NCBI GenBank assembly: GCA_016213105.1
Contig: JACRBN010000022.1
Span: 1 to 64,000, forward strand
Direction: 5' to 3'
DNA: 64,000 nucleotides
From: Chloroflexota bacterium
Lineage (GTDB): Bacteria > Chloroflexota > Anaerolineae > Anaerolineales > Villigracilaceae
Shown here in pieces: positions 8,130 through 15,732 of the stretch. The position numbers were made by a program, and so were the translations under genes. A model generated the notes under the pieces. The model did no database searches. It was not told the origin of the DNA and was given only the letters and a program-made list of their open reading frames with translations. Each line of letters starts with the position of its first letter. The stretch's first letter is position 1.

Positions 8130-9525
8130 ACCGTCGGTTCTCGAACACTGTCGTCAACGACAGCCCGCAGCCCTGCGCAGCACCCTCAGGGAGTTGCAGG
8201 CTGTCGTCTGCTTTCTTGCTCAAAGCCAGGTAATCACCCAGCGGCAGGCGCGCACATTCCGTGCTCAAAAACGAATCGCGCTCGCCCAACAGCCGCATCG
8301 CGCGCGGGCGGAAGAAAATCACCACGCTGGCGGGCGGCGTCTCCGCGCGGATGAATTCGAACATCGCCTGGCTGTGGGGATCGAACGGCCCGTTGATATC
8401 GCGCCCGTTGCGCAGATTCGTGATTCCGATTTGGGCGGATGCCGCCAGCGAGAGGAGGATCAAGAGCATGGCCGCCCCGAGGCCTGTCCACCGCGCCAGG
8501 GGCGTTCCCCACGTTGACAGCCTCTCCGCCACAGCCCGCCACCCCTCGGCCGCCATCAGCACCCCAATCGGCACGAGCGGATAGATGAAGCGCAATCCCT
8601 GCGTCTCAGGCCAGGTGATGAACAATCCCAGGCTGACGGCAAGGTAGGCCAGTAAAGGCAGGTTCTTATTGAAATTGGTAATCATTCCCAATAAGAACAA
8701 TCCCACCCACAGCCAGAAGAAAATCAAACCGAGCCAAACATCCTTGAACAAGTCCGCGGGCAGGCGCAGATAAAATCCCGCATTCGACAGCCAGCGTTCG
8801 ACCGTGAACATGGAGAAATGGCTGAGATAGGATTCCTGTCCACCCGGCAGGAGCAGGGAGAACAAGAGGGCTAATGCGCCAAAGACTGCGTAAGGAGCGG
8901 AAATCTCACGCCAGTTCTTACGTGTCTCTGTCCACGAACGGAACTGCATCATTGCCAGCGGCGCCAGCAGCAGCAGTCCGTTCGTGCGCAGGCTGAACGC
9001 GGCAAAGATGACCAGTCCGATGAGCCAGCTTTGTTTTACGTTTTTCTCGATCAACAACAGCGCCAGCGTGGAAAAAAACAGGAAGGGAATATCCGAGAGG
9101 ATCTGGTCATGCGCCTGCAACAGCGCAGGGTTGAAAGCCAGGATCGCCGTCAGAAACAGCGACCAGGTTGAGGTGAAACGGGTTTTGGCTAGTTTGTGGA
9201 AAACGATTAGAAAGAGTAAAAAGAAAATCGTGTTGAGCGCCTTGAGGGCCAGCAGTTTCATTCCAACAAGTCCCAGCACGGGTGTCAACAAAATCGGATA
9301 GCCCCACGGGTAGGCAATTGGCCCGGGCGGATACGAGGACTGTTCGATGGTAAAGGTATTGTGCGCGACGAAATCCGCGGGTATGCCGCTCGACAGGCTT
9401 TGGGCCTGCAGGATGTACGCAGCAAAATCATCCCACCACAGATGCCCGCGCGTCAACATGGACAGGCTGAGCAGAGTGGAGATCAGCAGGATGCCCGCAA
9501 GGGAAAGAACTTCGTTTCTTTTCAT
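8104..9525 (-). CDS. Polytopic GT39-like glycosyltransferase (ArnT/PMT type)
   Basis: 473 residues from ATG 9525. About ten hydrophobic helices are present, with an acidic motif in the first outer loop (GHLWWDDFAAYILQAQSL, residues 29-46) and a second later (LQAHDQILSDIPFLF). Both are as expected for dolichyl/undecaprenyl-phosphate-sugar dependent transferases, where the first-loop Asp is catalytic. The C-terminal soluble part (FDPHSQAMFEFIRAETPP, then VFFRPRAMRLL) also matches this superfamily. An in-frame upstream extension to 9768 is rejected because it is not hydrophobic and runs through repeat DNA. The likely role is adding a sugar to an envelope lipid, glycan or protein. It converges on and overlaps the PPDK_N gene. 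Confidence 0.8.
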   Translation of the reverse strand: MKRNEVLSLAGILLISTLLSLSMLTRGHLWWDDFAAYILQAQSLSSGIPADFVAHNTFTIEQSSYPPGPIAYPWGYPILLTPVLGLVGMKLLALKALNTIFFLLFLIVFHKLAKTRFTSTWSLFLTAILAFNPALLQAHDQILSDIPFLFFSTLALLLIEKNVKQSWLIGLVIFAAFSLRTNGLLLLAPLAMMQFRSWTETRKNWREISAPYAVFGALALLFSLLLPGGQESYLSHFSMFTVERWLSNAGFYLRLPADLFKDVWLGLIFFWLWVGLFLLGMITNFNKNLPLLAYLAVSLGLFITWPETQGLRFIYPLVPIGVLMAAEGWRAVAERLSTWGTPLARWTGLGAAMLLILLSLAASAQIGITNLRNGRDINGPFDPHSQAMFEFIRAETPPASVVIFFRPRAMRLLGERDSFLSTECARLPLGDYLALSKKADDSLQLPEGAAQGCGLSLTTVFENRRFIVYRLGE

Positions 9526-9709
9526 GCGATGGAATTTTACCCTTGAATCAATAAGAACAAATGTTCTATAAGAAATATCCGCCCTTCGACTTTGCCGCAA
9601 AGCCTGCCCTGCGACTACAAGAAGTGTCGAAGGGAACGCGGCCCCGCTCAGGGCGCATAAAATAAAAAAGGGACACAGATTGCGTCCCTTTCGTAAATGG
9701 AGAGAGGGA
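9526..9709. repeat. Gap with an inverted repeat and the yhfC-like gene terminator
   Basis: 9582-9635 contains CCCTTCGAC and, about 40 bases on, GTCGAAGGG. This resembles the CCCTTCGACTACG units of the tandem repeat at 28817-29057. The minus-strand terminator at 9661-9690 follows. No gene is seen here. Confidence 0.45.
9661..9690 (-). terminator. Rho-independent terminator for the minus-strand YhfC gene
   Basis: Read on the minus strand, AAGGGACGCA pairs with TGTGTCCCTT and is followed by TTTTATTTTA. It lies 20 bases after the stop codon of the 9710-10519 gene. Confidence 0.75.
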
Positions 9710-10519
9710 TCAGGCAGGCACAACTTCAGGATCGGGTAAAGGCTCCGCGGGCGCAGGGAATTTTCCACGCAGGTAGAACATAATTCCCAGGCTGAACAAA
9801 GCCATCACACCGACCACCGCCTCCAGCCCCACCACGCTGATCTTTTGAATGAGGAAGACTGCCGCAGCATCCACGACCGCGTGCCAAAGCAAAGCAGCCC
9901 AGAACCAAAGCGGCTTCTTTGCAACGATGCTGTATAGAACCATCACTGACAAAGTCAAGTGCAGACAGACCGCAGAAACGCGCTCGATCAATCCCATGAA
10001 AGCCATATACAACGGAGTCGACCAAAAAGCGGCAACCTGCTGCTTCATCAAAGCGGCCTGATCGGGCTGCATCCCCGGGATGCTGGCGGGATCCACGTTC
10101 TTATAAACCATCATGGATACAACTGTTACAGCCACCAGCAGACCCGTGATGACAGCTTCGACGCCGCCGTGTCCCACGCCGACCACCACGCCTTCATTCC
10201 AGGTCGAAGTTTTTCTGAGCACAAACTTGTAGAGGATGTAACGGGCCGTTTCCTCGAAGATGCCCGCCAGCAGGCCCAGCACCACGGCATTGAAGGGCAA
10301 GGCCCAGACGGGCGGGATGGCAGGCAAAATCCCATTCTGGAAGGCGGCGGTCAACCCATAGACCAATGGGATGTGCAGAACCTGTGAAGCGATGAAGGTC
10401 AACGCACCCGCCAGGATAAGCTTCCAGGAGAGTTTGAATTTGCGGGTCAGGTAAAACCCGAGCAACACGGGCAGGACGATCATGCCCAGAAAACTGAGAA
10501 CGTACGCGACAGAGAGCAT
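9710..10519 (-). CDS. YhfC-family glutamic-type intramembrane protease
   Basis: 269 residues with about seven membrane helices. It carries the two hallmark motifs of this branch of the CAAX-protease/glutamic intramembrane protease clan: EExxR (Glu89, Glu90, Arg93 in GIFEETARYILYK) and HxxxE (His117, Glu121 in GHGGVEAVITG). Such enzymes cut or sense substrates within the bilayer; the substrate here is unknown. The gene is last in a minus-strand series with GntR, slipin, SdpI and a small protein. A terminator follows at 9661-9690. A role in membrane stress or peptide resistance is inferred from the neighbourhood only. Confidence 0.85.
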   Translation of the reverse strand: MLSVAYVLSFLGMIVLPVLLGFYLTRKFKLSWKLILAGALTFIASQVLHIPLVYGLTAAFQNGILPAIPPVWALPFNAVVLGLLAGIFEETARYILYKFVLRKTSTWNEGVVVGVGHGGVEAVITGLLVAVTVVSMMVYKNVDPASIPGMQPDQAALMKQQVAAFWSTPLYMAFMGLIERVSAVCLHLTLSVMVLYSIVAKKPLWFWAALLWHAVVDAAAVFLIQKISVVGLEAVVGVMALFSLGIMFYLRGKFPAPAEPLPDPEVVPA

Positions 10520-10565
10520 TGTGTTTCCTTATGGTGCAGATTCCCGTCCCACACGGGACGGACGA

Positions 10566-10793
10566 TTAGTTGTATTGCGGCATCGAACGCGCGCGGCGCA
10601 CACGCTCGGTCAACGGGCGTTTGGCGATGACGTTGATCTTGTTGGCATTTTCGAGGATGTGGGTGGAGACGACCTCCCAGCCCTCCTCACCCCACTCATT
10701 GAGCAGGGTCTGGAGCACATCCGCCTTCACGCCCGACCAGAACGTGCCCACCGTTTCGACGCGGTACTCCCATTTTTGCATTTCTTCTGACAT
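10566..10793 (-). CDS. Small DUF4177-like protein
   Basis: 75 residues from ATG 10793, which has GAGGAG 5 bases upstream; the in-frame extension to 10814 lies before this ribosome site. The pattern WEYRVETV..LQTLLNEWGEEGWEVVS is that of DUF4177, a small alpha-beta domain that often accompanies membrane or envelope genes. No catalytic residues are evident. It lies between the SdpI and YhfC genes on the same strand and is probably part of that transcript, although a hairpin at 10841-10868 could reduce read-through. Confidence 0.75.
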   Translation of the reverse strand: MSEEMQKWEYRVETVGTFWSGVKADVLQTLLNEWGEEGWEVVSTHILENANKINVIAKRPLTERVRRARSMPQYN

Positions 10794-10869
10794 TTTGTCT
10801 CCTCGGATGTTCACGAAAGTGAAGAGCTATTTTCAACCTGGGCCAACTGAGAGGCCTGTTTTTGGCCCA

Positions 10870-10885
10870 AGTTTCACGTGAAACG
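10870..10885. promoter_or_regulatory. parS-like site 1 (ParB binding)
   Basis: Contains the perfect 14-bp palindrome GTTTCACGTGAAAC at 10871-10884, the core of the bacterial parS consensus TGTTTCACGTGAAACA; only the outermost base pair differs. It sits just after the sdpI stop codon. Proximity to a putative oriC about 15 kb away supports a chromosome-segregation role. Confidence 0.85.
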
Positions 10886-10891
10886 CCGGAC

Positions 10892-11542
10892 TTACGCCTT
10901 CGTTTCGCGGCGGTAAAGCACGTACGAATAGACCAGAAGGAACAGGGTCGAACCGATCAGCGGAACGAACAGGAACCAGAAGGCCAGCATCCCGCCCAGG
11001 AATCCGCCGATCACGGCCAGGACGCCCGAGGCCATGAACAGGATCGCTCCCAGGCGATGAGTCTCGTCCCAGACAGAGTCGCTGCTCAGCGTCCACGGCG
11101 TGCGAATGCCGATGAAGAAATTGCGTTTGGCCTTGCGCAGCATAAACCCAATGGCGATGAACAGGATGCCCATGAAGGGCAGCATGGCCATGCTCATCTT
11201 AAAACCCTGGTAGCCCAGGCTCCAGGCCAGGGTCAGGCCATGGACGTAGAGCATAAAACCGATGATCAACACAATGAACAGGTTGAACGCTTCGCGGAAC
11301 TGGGCGATGTTGGCCTTGAGCGGGTCAATCGAGGGGACGACCAGGAAGAGCACGAGCATCCCCAGTGTGACCAGCGGCATGAGAAACAATCCCCAGAATT
11401 TGGGCATGTAGCCATCCACCTGGTCGTTCACGTTCCAGTGTGAGGCCATCTGCTCGGGCAATTGACTCCACAGCAGCAGGCCGGCCAGAATGGCGGCAAC
11501 GATCAGAACGGATGAGATGATAAGGGTGGTGCGGGTTGACAT
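10892..11542 (-). CDS. SdpI/DUF1648-family membrane protein
   Basis: 216 residues with six predicted membrane helices. The N-terminal DUF1648 signature is clear (LPEQMASHWNVNDQVDGYMPKFWGL, residues 28-52). The second half carries the SdpI-type motif NFFIGIRTPWTLSSDSVWDETHRLG (about 142-166), diagnostic of the family whose Bacillus member gives immunity to the SdpC toxin and sequesters a repressor. Ribosome site AAGGAG precedes ATG 11542. Here it is co-oriented with a GntR regulator rather than an ArsR-type SdpR. parS-like sites lie directly before and after the gene. Confidence 0.88.
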   Translation of the reverse strand: MSTRTTLIISSVLIVAAILAGLLLWSQLPEQMASHWNVNDQVDGYMPKFWGLFLMPLVTLGMLVLFLVVPSIDPLKANIAQFREAFNLFIVLIIGFMLYVHGLTLAWSLGYQGFKMSMAMLPFMGILFIAIGFMLRKAKRNFFIGIRTPWTLSSDSVWDETHRLGAILFMASGVLAVIGGFLGGMLAFWFLFVPLIGSTLFLLVYSYVLYRRETKA

Positions 11543-11574
11543 TCTTTCTCCTTGTGTAACGCAAATTGCGCTAC

Positions 11575-11590
11575 TGTTTCACGTGAAACG
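11575..11590. promoter_or_regulatory. parS-like site 2 (ParB binding)
   Basis: TGTTTCACGTGAAACG matches the 16-bp parS consensus in 15 of 16 positions. It lies between the slipin stop and the sdpI start, about 0.7 kb from site 1. Paired or clustered parS sites near the origin are common in bacteria with ParABS. Confidence 0.88.
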
Positions 11591-11629
11591 AACAGGGTGG
11601 GGCGGAAGGGATTCCTCCCGCCCCGCGCC

Positions 11630-12562
11630 TTATTTGTTTTCCTTGTGTACGTTTTGCTGCGCCAGCGAGACCATGCCGCTCAGGCCGCCCAGGTTCATGG
11701 TATCCACGGCGGAGGAGGGGACGATCACCAGGGCGCCTTTTTCCTTCAGGCCTTCGAACAGCATGTTCATGGCGCGCAGGTGCAGGGCGGTCGGGTTATT
11801 GATGTAGGACTGTGAGGCATCGGCAAACGATTCGGCAATTTGCTTCTCAGACTCGCCGAGGATGACGCGCGCCTGGCGTTCGCGTTCCGCCTGGGCCTGG
11901 CGGGACATGGCGTCCTCCAGATCCTGCGGGATAACGATGTCGCGGATCTCCACCGACTGCACGGTCACACCCCAGGGCGTGGTGCGCTCGTCGATGATCT
12001 TCTGCAACTCCTGGTCGATCATGCTGCGTCCGACCAGAAGGTCGGCCAGCATCATCCGGCCCGTGATGTCGCGCAGGGCGGTCTGGGCGGCCCAGTCGAC
12101 GGCGGCTTCGTAGTTCTTCACTTCGAGCGCGGCCTTCTCGGCATCCCAAATCACCCAAAACAGCACGGCATCCACATCCACAGGAACGGTATCCTTGGTG
12201 AGCGTCTTCTGAGCTGCGAAGGGCGTCACCATCACGCGGTGGTCGATCCACGACGGGATCGTGTCGATGATGGGTACGATCCAGAACATGCCCGGGCCTT
12301 TCAACCCTTTGAACTTGCCCAGGCGCAGGACGACGGCCTTTTCCCATTGGGACGCCACTTTCAGGGCAAACAGCAGATAGGTTCCGATCAGCAGCGTGCC
12401 AAGCACGAAGGCGCCGATCCAGCCATCGCCAACCCGACCGTCCATCAGGATCGCGCCCAACGTCCCGACCACCAGGAACACGCCAAACAGCGCTCCCGCA
12501 ATCGGCGAGATGTGCTGGTCGATCTTCGCATTACGAGCATCTTTCATCATACTGAGTTTCAT
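11630..12562 (-). CDS. Slipin / SPFH (band 7) domain membrane protein
   Basis: 310 residues from ATG 12562, which has AAGGAG 6 bases upstream. Two hydrophobic segments (about residues 20-40 and 47-68) are followed by the band-7 domain (about 70-240): QWEKAVVLRLGKFKGLKGPGMFWIVP near 72 and TVQSVEIRDIVIPQDLEDAMSRQAQAERERQARV near 195-230. Stomatin/slipin proteins form oligomeric membrane scaffolds that organise microdomains. Many slipins are paired with an NfeD protease partner; none is seen here. The ribosome site overlaps the end of the GntR gene, showing translational coupling. The extra in-frame codons up to 12679 lie inside gntR and are not used. Confidence 0.9.
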   Translation of the reverse strand: MKLSMMKDARNAKIDQHISPIAGALFGVFLVVGTLGAILMDGRVGDGWIGAFVLGTLLIGTYLLFALKVASQWEKAVVLRLGKFKGLKGPGMFWIVPIIDTIPSWIDHRVMVTPFAAQKTLTKDTVPVDVDAVLFWVIWDAEKAALEVKNYEAAVDWAAQTALRDITGRMMLADLLVGRSMIDQELQKIIDERTTPWGVTVQSVEIRDIVIPQDLEDAMSRQAQAERERQARVILGESEKQIAESFADASQSYINNPTALHLRAMNMLFEGLKEKGALVIVPSSAVDTMNLGGLSGMVSLAQQNVHKENK

Positions 12563-12563
12563 G

Positions 12564-12983
12564 TCATTCTCCTTCATTGTTAATTTCTGGCTGGACCTCA
12601 AGCTGGTCCTGCAAATATTGCCTGATCTCATCGAACGAAAATCCCAGGCGGCGGGCCTCGCGTACGTAACGGCTGGCAAGCGCCGTCAGGGATTCGCGCC
12701 GCAGGTGTTCCGATCCCATGGGTGGCGGCTTTTCTGTAATGTACGTGCCGCGGCCCTGCTGCGTGGAAATCACGCCGGCTTCATCCAACATGCGATAGGA
12801 ACGCGCCACCGTGTTGAAGTTAATGCGCAGTTCCTCGGCGAGCGCCCGCACCGTCGGCAGTTGATCGCCGGGCTTGAGCGTTTCATCTGCGATCTGGCGC
12901 TTGACCTGTTCGATGATCTGCAAATAGATGGGCAGGTCGGAGCGCAGGTCGATTTCAATGGATTCTGAAAATCGTTTGTTCAT
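12564..12983 (-). CDS. GntR-family regulator (YtrA-like short type)
   Basis: 139 residues. The N-terminal winged helix (residues 12-80, DLPIYLQIIEQVKRQIADETLKPGDQLP then VRALAEELRINFNTVARSYRMLDEAGV) is followed by only about 55 residues. This is the short effector domain of the YtrA subfamily, which usually controls adjacent transporter or membrane genes. It is first in the minus-strand cluster with slipin, SdpI, a DUF4177-like protein and YhfC, and probably represses its own operon. The promoter at 13030-13057 has repeated TGTAC/GATACAA half-sites downstream that could be its operator. Start at ATG 12983. Confidence 0.9.
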   Translation of the reverse strand: MNKRFSESIEIDLRSDLPIYLQIIEQVKRQIADETLKPGDQLPTVRALAEELRINFNTVARSYRMLDEAGVISTQQGRGTYITEKPPPMGSEHLRRESLTALASRYVREARRLGFSFDEIRQYLQDQLEVQPEINNEGE

Positions 12984-13003
12984 ATCTTGCTCTCATTAGT
13001 CCA

Positions 13004-13057
13004 AATTGTATCATTGTATCAATGTACTAATTGTATACAAATTTAAATATTTGTCAA
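13004..13057 (-). promoter_or_regulatory. Promoter and probable operator of the gntR-slipin-sdpI cluster
   Basis: On the minus strand TTGACA (13057-13052), a 16-base spacer and TACAAT (13035-13030) form a near-consensus sigma-70 type promoter. The following bases to about 13004 contain repeated GATACAAT/TTAGTACATT half-sites arranged around the predicted start of transcription, a plausible autoregulatory GntR operator. Confidence 0.7.
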
Positions 13058-13078
13058 GAGGCTTCCCGTCAAGGGTCA

Positions 13079-13176
13079 TGGCTGTAGCAAAGTCCAGTTT
13101 GTGTCGCTCTCCCGAAGCGATACCGCTTCGGGAGGGTGACACTTCCTGCTTCTGTCAAGCGACTTTGCTACAACCA
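13079..13176. repeat. Nested long palindrome between gntR promoter and pdxS
   Basis: Outer arms TGGCTGTAGCAAAGTC (13079-13094) and GACTTTGCTACAACCA (13161-13176) pair with one mismatch. Inner arms 13101-13119 and 13124-13142 (core CTCCCGAAGCG / CGCTTCGGGAG) pair with two mismatches around a 4-base loop. It looks like a mobile palindromic repeat (REP/MITE-like) and could also act as a terminator. Most of the 13058-13251 gap is this element. Confidence 0.75.
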
Positions 13177-13251
13177 TACGTAAGGGGTCCCGCCCTGTTT
13201 CGTCAAGATTGGCGTGGTAGAATTCAGCCGCATTCAATAAAGGAGTAGAGT

Positions 13252-14139
13252 ATGGAACAACAGACTGGCACATTTGCGGTAAAGAAGGGCCTGGCCCAAA
13301 TGCTCAAAGGCGGCGTCATCATGGATGTGGTGAACGTCGAGCACGCCAAGATTGCAGAAGAAGCCGGCGCCTGCGCCGTGATGGCTCTCGAACGCGTGCC
13401 TGCCGATATCCGCGCAGACGGCGGTGTGGCGCGCATGTCCGACCCCGACATGATCCTCAAGATCATGGATGCGGTCACGATCCCGGTGATGGCCAAATGC
13501 CGCATCGGCCACTTCGTCGAGGCGCAGATCCTCGAAGCAATCGGCATCGACTACATCGACGAGTCCGAGGTGCTGACCCCGGCGGACGAGTCCAACCACA
13601 TCTTGAAGCACAACTTCAAGGTCCCGTTCGTGTGCGGATGCCGCAACCTGGGCGAGGCGCTGAGGCGCGTGGGCGAAGGCGCGGCCATGATCCGCACCAA
13701 GGGCGAGGCAGGCACCGGTGACGTGGTCGAAGCGGTCCGTCACGCGCGCACCGTGCTGGGCGACATCCGCCGCCTGACCACCATGGCAGACGAGGAACTG
13801 ATGAGCTACGCCAAGGAGATCGGCGCGCCGTACGAGCTCATCAAGGAAACGAAGGAACTCGGCCGCATGCCCGTGGTCAATTTTGCGGCGGGCGGCGTGG
13901 CCACCCCCGCGGATGCGGCCCTGATGATGCAGCTCGGCGTGGACGGCGTCTTCGTCGGCTCGGGCATCTTCAAGAGCGGCGATCCCGCCCGTCGCGCGGC
14001 TGCCATCGTCAAGGCAGTGACGCACTTCCAGGACGCTTCCATCCTGGCCGAGGTCAGCAAGAACCTGGGCGAGCCGATGGTCGGGCGCAACATCTCCCAA
14101 ATGCCCGAAAGCGAGAAGATCGCGGGACGCGGCTGGTAG
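13252..14139 (+). CDS. pdxS: Pyridoxal 5'-phosphate synthase lyase subunit
   Basis: 295 residues, full length. PdxS forms a dodecamer that makes pyridoxal 5'-phosphate from ribose 5-phosphate, glyceraldehyde 3-phosphate and ammonia. Key residues are present: Asp25 in GGVIMDVVN, Lys82 in [11 protein letters not shown] (Schiff base with the pentose) and Lys150 in [10 protein letters not shown] (the relay lysine). Cys after Lys82 replaces the more usual Ala. It starts at ATG 13252 with AGGAG upstream. It is followed 84 bases later by pdxT, which supplies the ammonia. The gap holds a perfect 12-bp hairpin that may tune the relative expression of the two subunits. Confidence 0.97.
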   Translation: MEQQTGTFAVKKGLAQMLKGGVIMDVVNVEHAKIAEEAGACAVMALERVPADIRADGGVARMSDPDMILKIMDAVTIPVMAKCRIGHFVEAQILEAIGIDYIDESEVLTPADESNHILKHNFKVPFVCGCRNLGEALRRVGEGAAMIRTKGEAGTGDVVEAVRHARTVLGDIRRLTTMADEELMSYAKEIGAPYELIKETKELGRMPVVNFAAGGVATPADAALMMQLGVDGVFVGSGIFKSGDPARRAAAIVKAVTHFQDASILAEVSKNLGEPMVGRNISQMPESEKIAGRGW

Positions 14140-14158
14140 TTTGATGTAAACACGTATA

Positions 14159-14196
14159 CAGGTAGACAAGGAAACACACGCACACTTGTCTACCTG
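14159..14196 (+). promoter_or_regulatory. Intercistronic hairpin between pdxS and pdxT
   Basis: CAGGTAGACAAG (14159-14170) and CTTGTCTACCTG (14185-14196) form a perfect 12-bp stem with a 14-base loop and no T-run. It is more likely an mRNA-stability or attenuation element, or a small repeat, than a full terminator. Confidence 0.6.
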
Positions 14197-14223
14197 CATA
14201 TCCATCCACCTGTAACCATAACC

Positions 14224-14802
14224 ATGAAAATCGGTGTACTCGCCCTGCAGGGCGACTTTGCAGAACATATTGTCATGCTTCGCAGACTCAAGGTGGAGCC
14301 TGTCGAAGTGCGCCTGCCAGGGCATCTCAAAGGGCTGGATGGCTTGATCATCCCGGGCGGCGAGTCGACCACCATCGGCAAGCTGGCCGTGGCCTACGAC
14401 CTGATGGAACCGCTGCGCCTGTTCGGACAGCGTCACGCCATCTGGGGCACCTGCGCAGGCGCGATCTTCCTCTCGAAGGATGTCAGCCGCGACCAGCCCC
14501 TGCTCGGCCTGATGGACATCAAGGTGGAGCGCAACGCCTTCGGCCGCCAGTTGGATTCCTTCGAGGCCGACCTCGACATCCCCGAACTGAAGCAGGCCAC
14601 GGGAACGGCCAACCCGTATCACGCCATTTTCATCCGCGCGCCGATCATCGAATCGGTGAGCGGGGAGGCGCGGGTGCTCTCCAGCGTCGCCGATGGGCGC
14701 ATCGTCGCCGCGCAGCAGGGACACTTCCTGGCGACCTCCTTCCACCCCGAACTGACCGACGACACGCGTTTCCACGAGTACTTCCTCTCCCTGGCAGACT
14801 GA
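14224..14802 (+). CDS. pdxT: Pyridoxal 5'-phosphate synthase glutaminase subunit
   Basis: 192 residues. Class I glutamine amidotransferase that hydrolyses glutamine and channels ammonia to PdxS. The nucleophile elbow WGTCAGAI places the catalytic Cys at residue 77. The oxyanion region PGGESTTIGKL (about 39-49) and the terminal His/Glu pair in SFHPELTDD are intact. Start ATG 14224 gives the normal N-terminus MKIGVLALQGDFAEH. The stop is immediately followed by the ATG of the next gene. Confidence 0.97.
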   Translation: MKIGVLALQGDFAEHIVMLRRLKVEPVEVRLPGHLKGLDGLIIPGGESTTIGKLAVAYDLMEPLRLFGQRHAIWGTCAGAIFLSKDVSRDQPLLGLMDIKVERNAFGRQLDSFEADLDIPELKQATGTANPYHAIFIRAPIIESVSGEARVLSSVADGRIVAAQQGHFLATSFHPELTDDTRFHEYFLSLAD

Positions 14803-15720
14803 ATGTCCATCCGTCCCCTCGACCTGCGCGACCTGCCCAGCCTGTATCGTTTCCGCGACGAAGCTGTCGGCCTGGATACGGCGCGCACCCTGACGCGCGG
14901 CAGTCCGCTGGGGGCGGCGGGATTGATGGCCTACGTCAACCCGTCGCGGCACATCTACGCCGCCGTGGCGGACGGGGACGGCATTTCAATCGGGGGCATT
15001 ATCCATACTGTCGGGGAAAGTTACGCGAAGCTGTTATACATCGCGCCCGCTTCGCGCCTGGATAACCCCGACCTGCCCGCGTTGATCGAGAATCTCTCCG
15101 CCGAGGCGGGCACCTGGGGCGCATTTCACGTCATTGCCGAAGTGGACGAAACCAGCGACGCCTTCCTGGCCCTGAGACGGGCGGGCTTCTCGGTATACGC
15201 CTGGCAGAGGATGTGGGACGTCAGCCAGATAAACGGAGGCCCGGCCGAGGGACGATGGGCTCGAACCAGCCTGACTCAACTGCCTGCGGTGCAGAGTCTC
15301 TACCAGCAGATCGTCCCGCCCCTGCTGCATCCCGTCGAGCCGATGCCCAGGCATGCCAGCGGGTTTATTTGCAACGAAGGCTTTAAGTGTTACGTAAACC
15401 TGAGCGCCGGCGTCAATGGGATCGCGCTCTCCCCGCTGATCCACCCCGAGGCCACCCAGGTGGGCGCCAAACTCTCCGCGCTGATCGGCAGCCTGCCCGG
15501 CCGCCGCAACCGCCCGGTGTACCTGTGCGTGCGTTCCTACCAGGCCTGGCTCGAACCCGTACTGGAGGATCTCGGCGCACTGGCTGGACAACGCCAGGCG
15601 GTGATGGTGAAGCACCTGGCGCGCCTGGTAAAGGATGAACAGGCCGCGCGGGCGACCCAGCCGGCCGGCGTGAGCGTCCAGCCTTCGCACCTGTCGAGGA
15701 TGGATGGCGGTAAAAAATAG
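14803..15720 (+). CDS. GNAT-like hypothetical protein
   Basis: 305 residues. The N-terminal half (about 1-140) has the layout of a GNAT acyltransferase: MSIRPLDLRDLPSLYRFRDE at the start and AFLALRRAGFSVYAWQRMW near 118-136, where the end of a GNAT fold with a poorly conserved acetyl-CoA loop would fall. The C-terminal half (about 150-285) may be a second degenerate GNAT unit. No certain catalytic residue can be named. Its ATG directly abuts the pdxT stop, so translation is coupled, but there is no evident link to vitamin B6. Confidence 0.65.
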   Translation: MSIRPLDLRDLPSLYRFRDEAVGLDTARTLTRGSPLGAAGLMAYVNPSRHIYAAVADGDGISIGGIIHTVGESYAKLLYIAPASRLDNPDLPALIENLSAEAGTWGAFHVIAEVDETSDAFLALRRAGFSVYAWQRMWDVSQINGGPAEGRWARTSLTQLPAVQSLYQQIVPPLLHPVEPMPRHASGFICNEGFKCYVNLSAGVNGIALSPLIHPEATQVGAKLSALIGSLPGRRNRPVYLCVRSYQAWLEPVLEDLGALAGQRQAVMVKHLARLVKDEQAARATQPAGVSVQPSHLSRMDGGKK

Positions 15721-15732
15721 GAAGACCAATCC

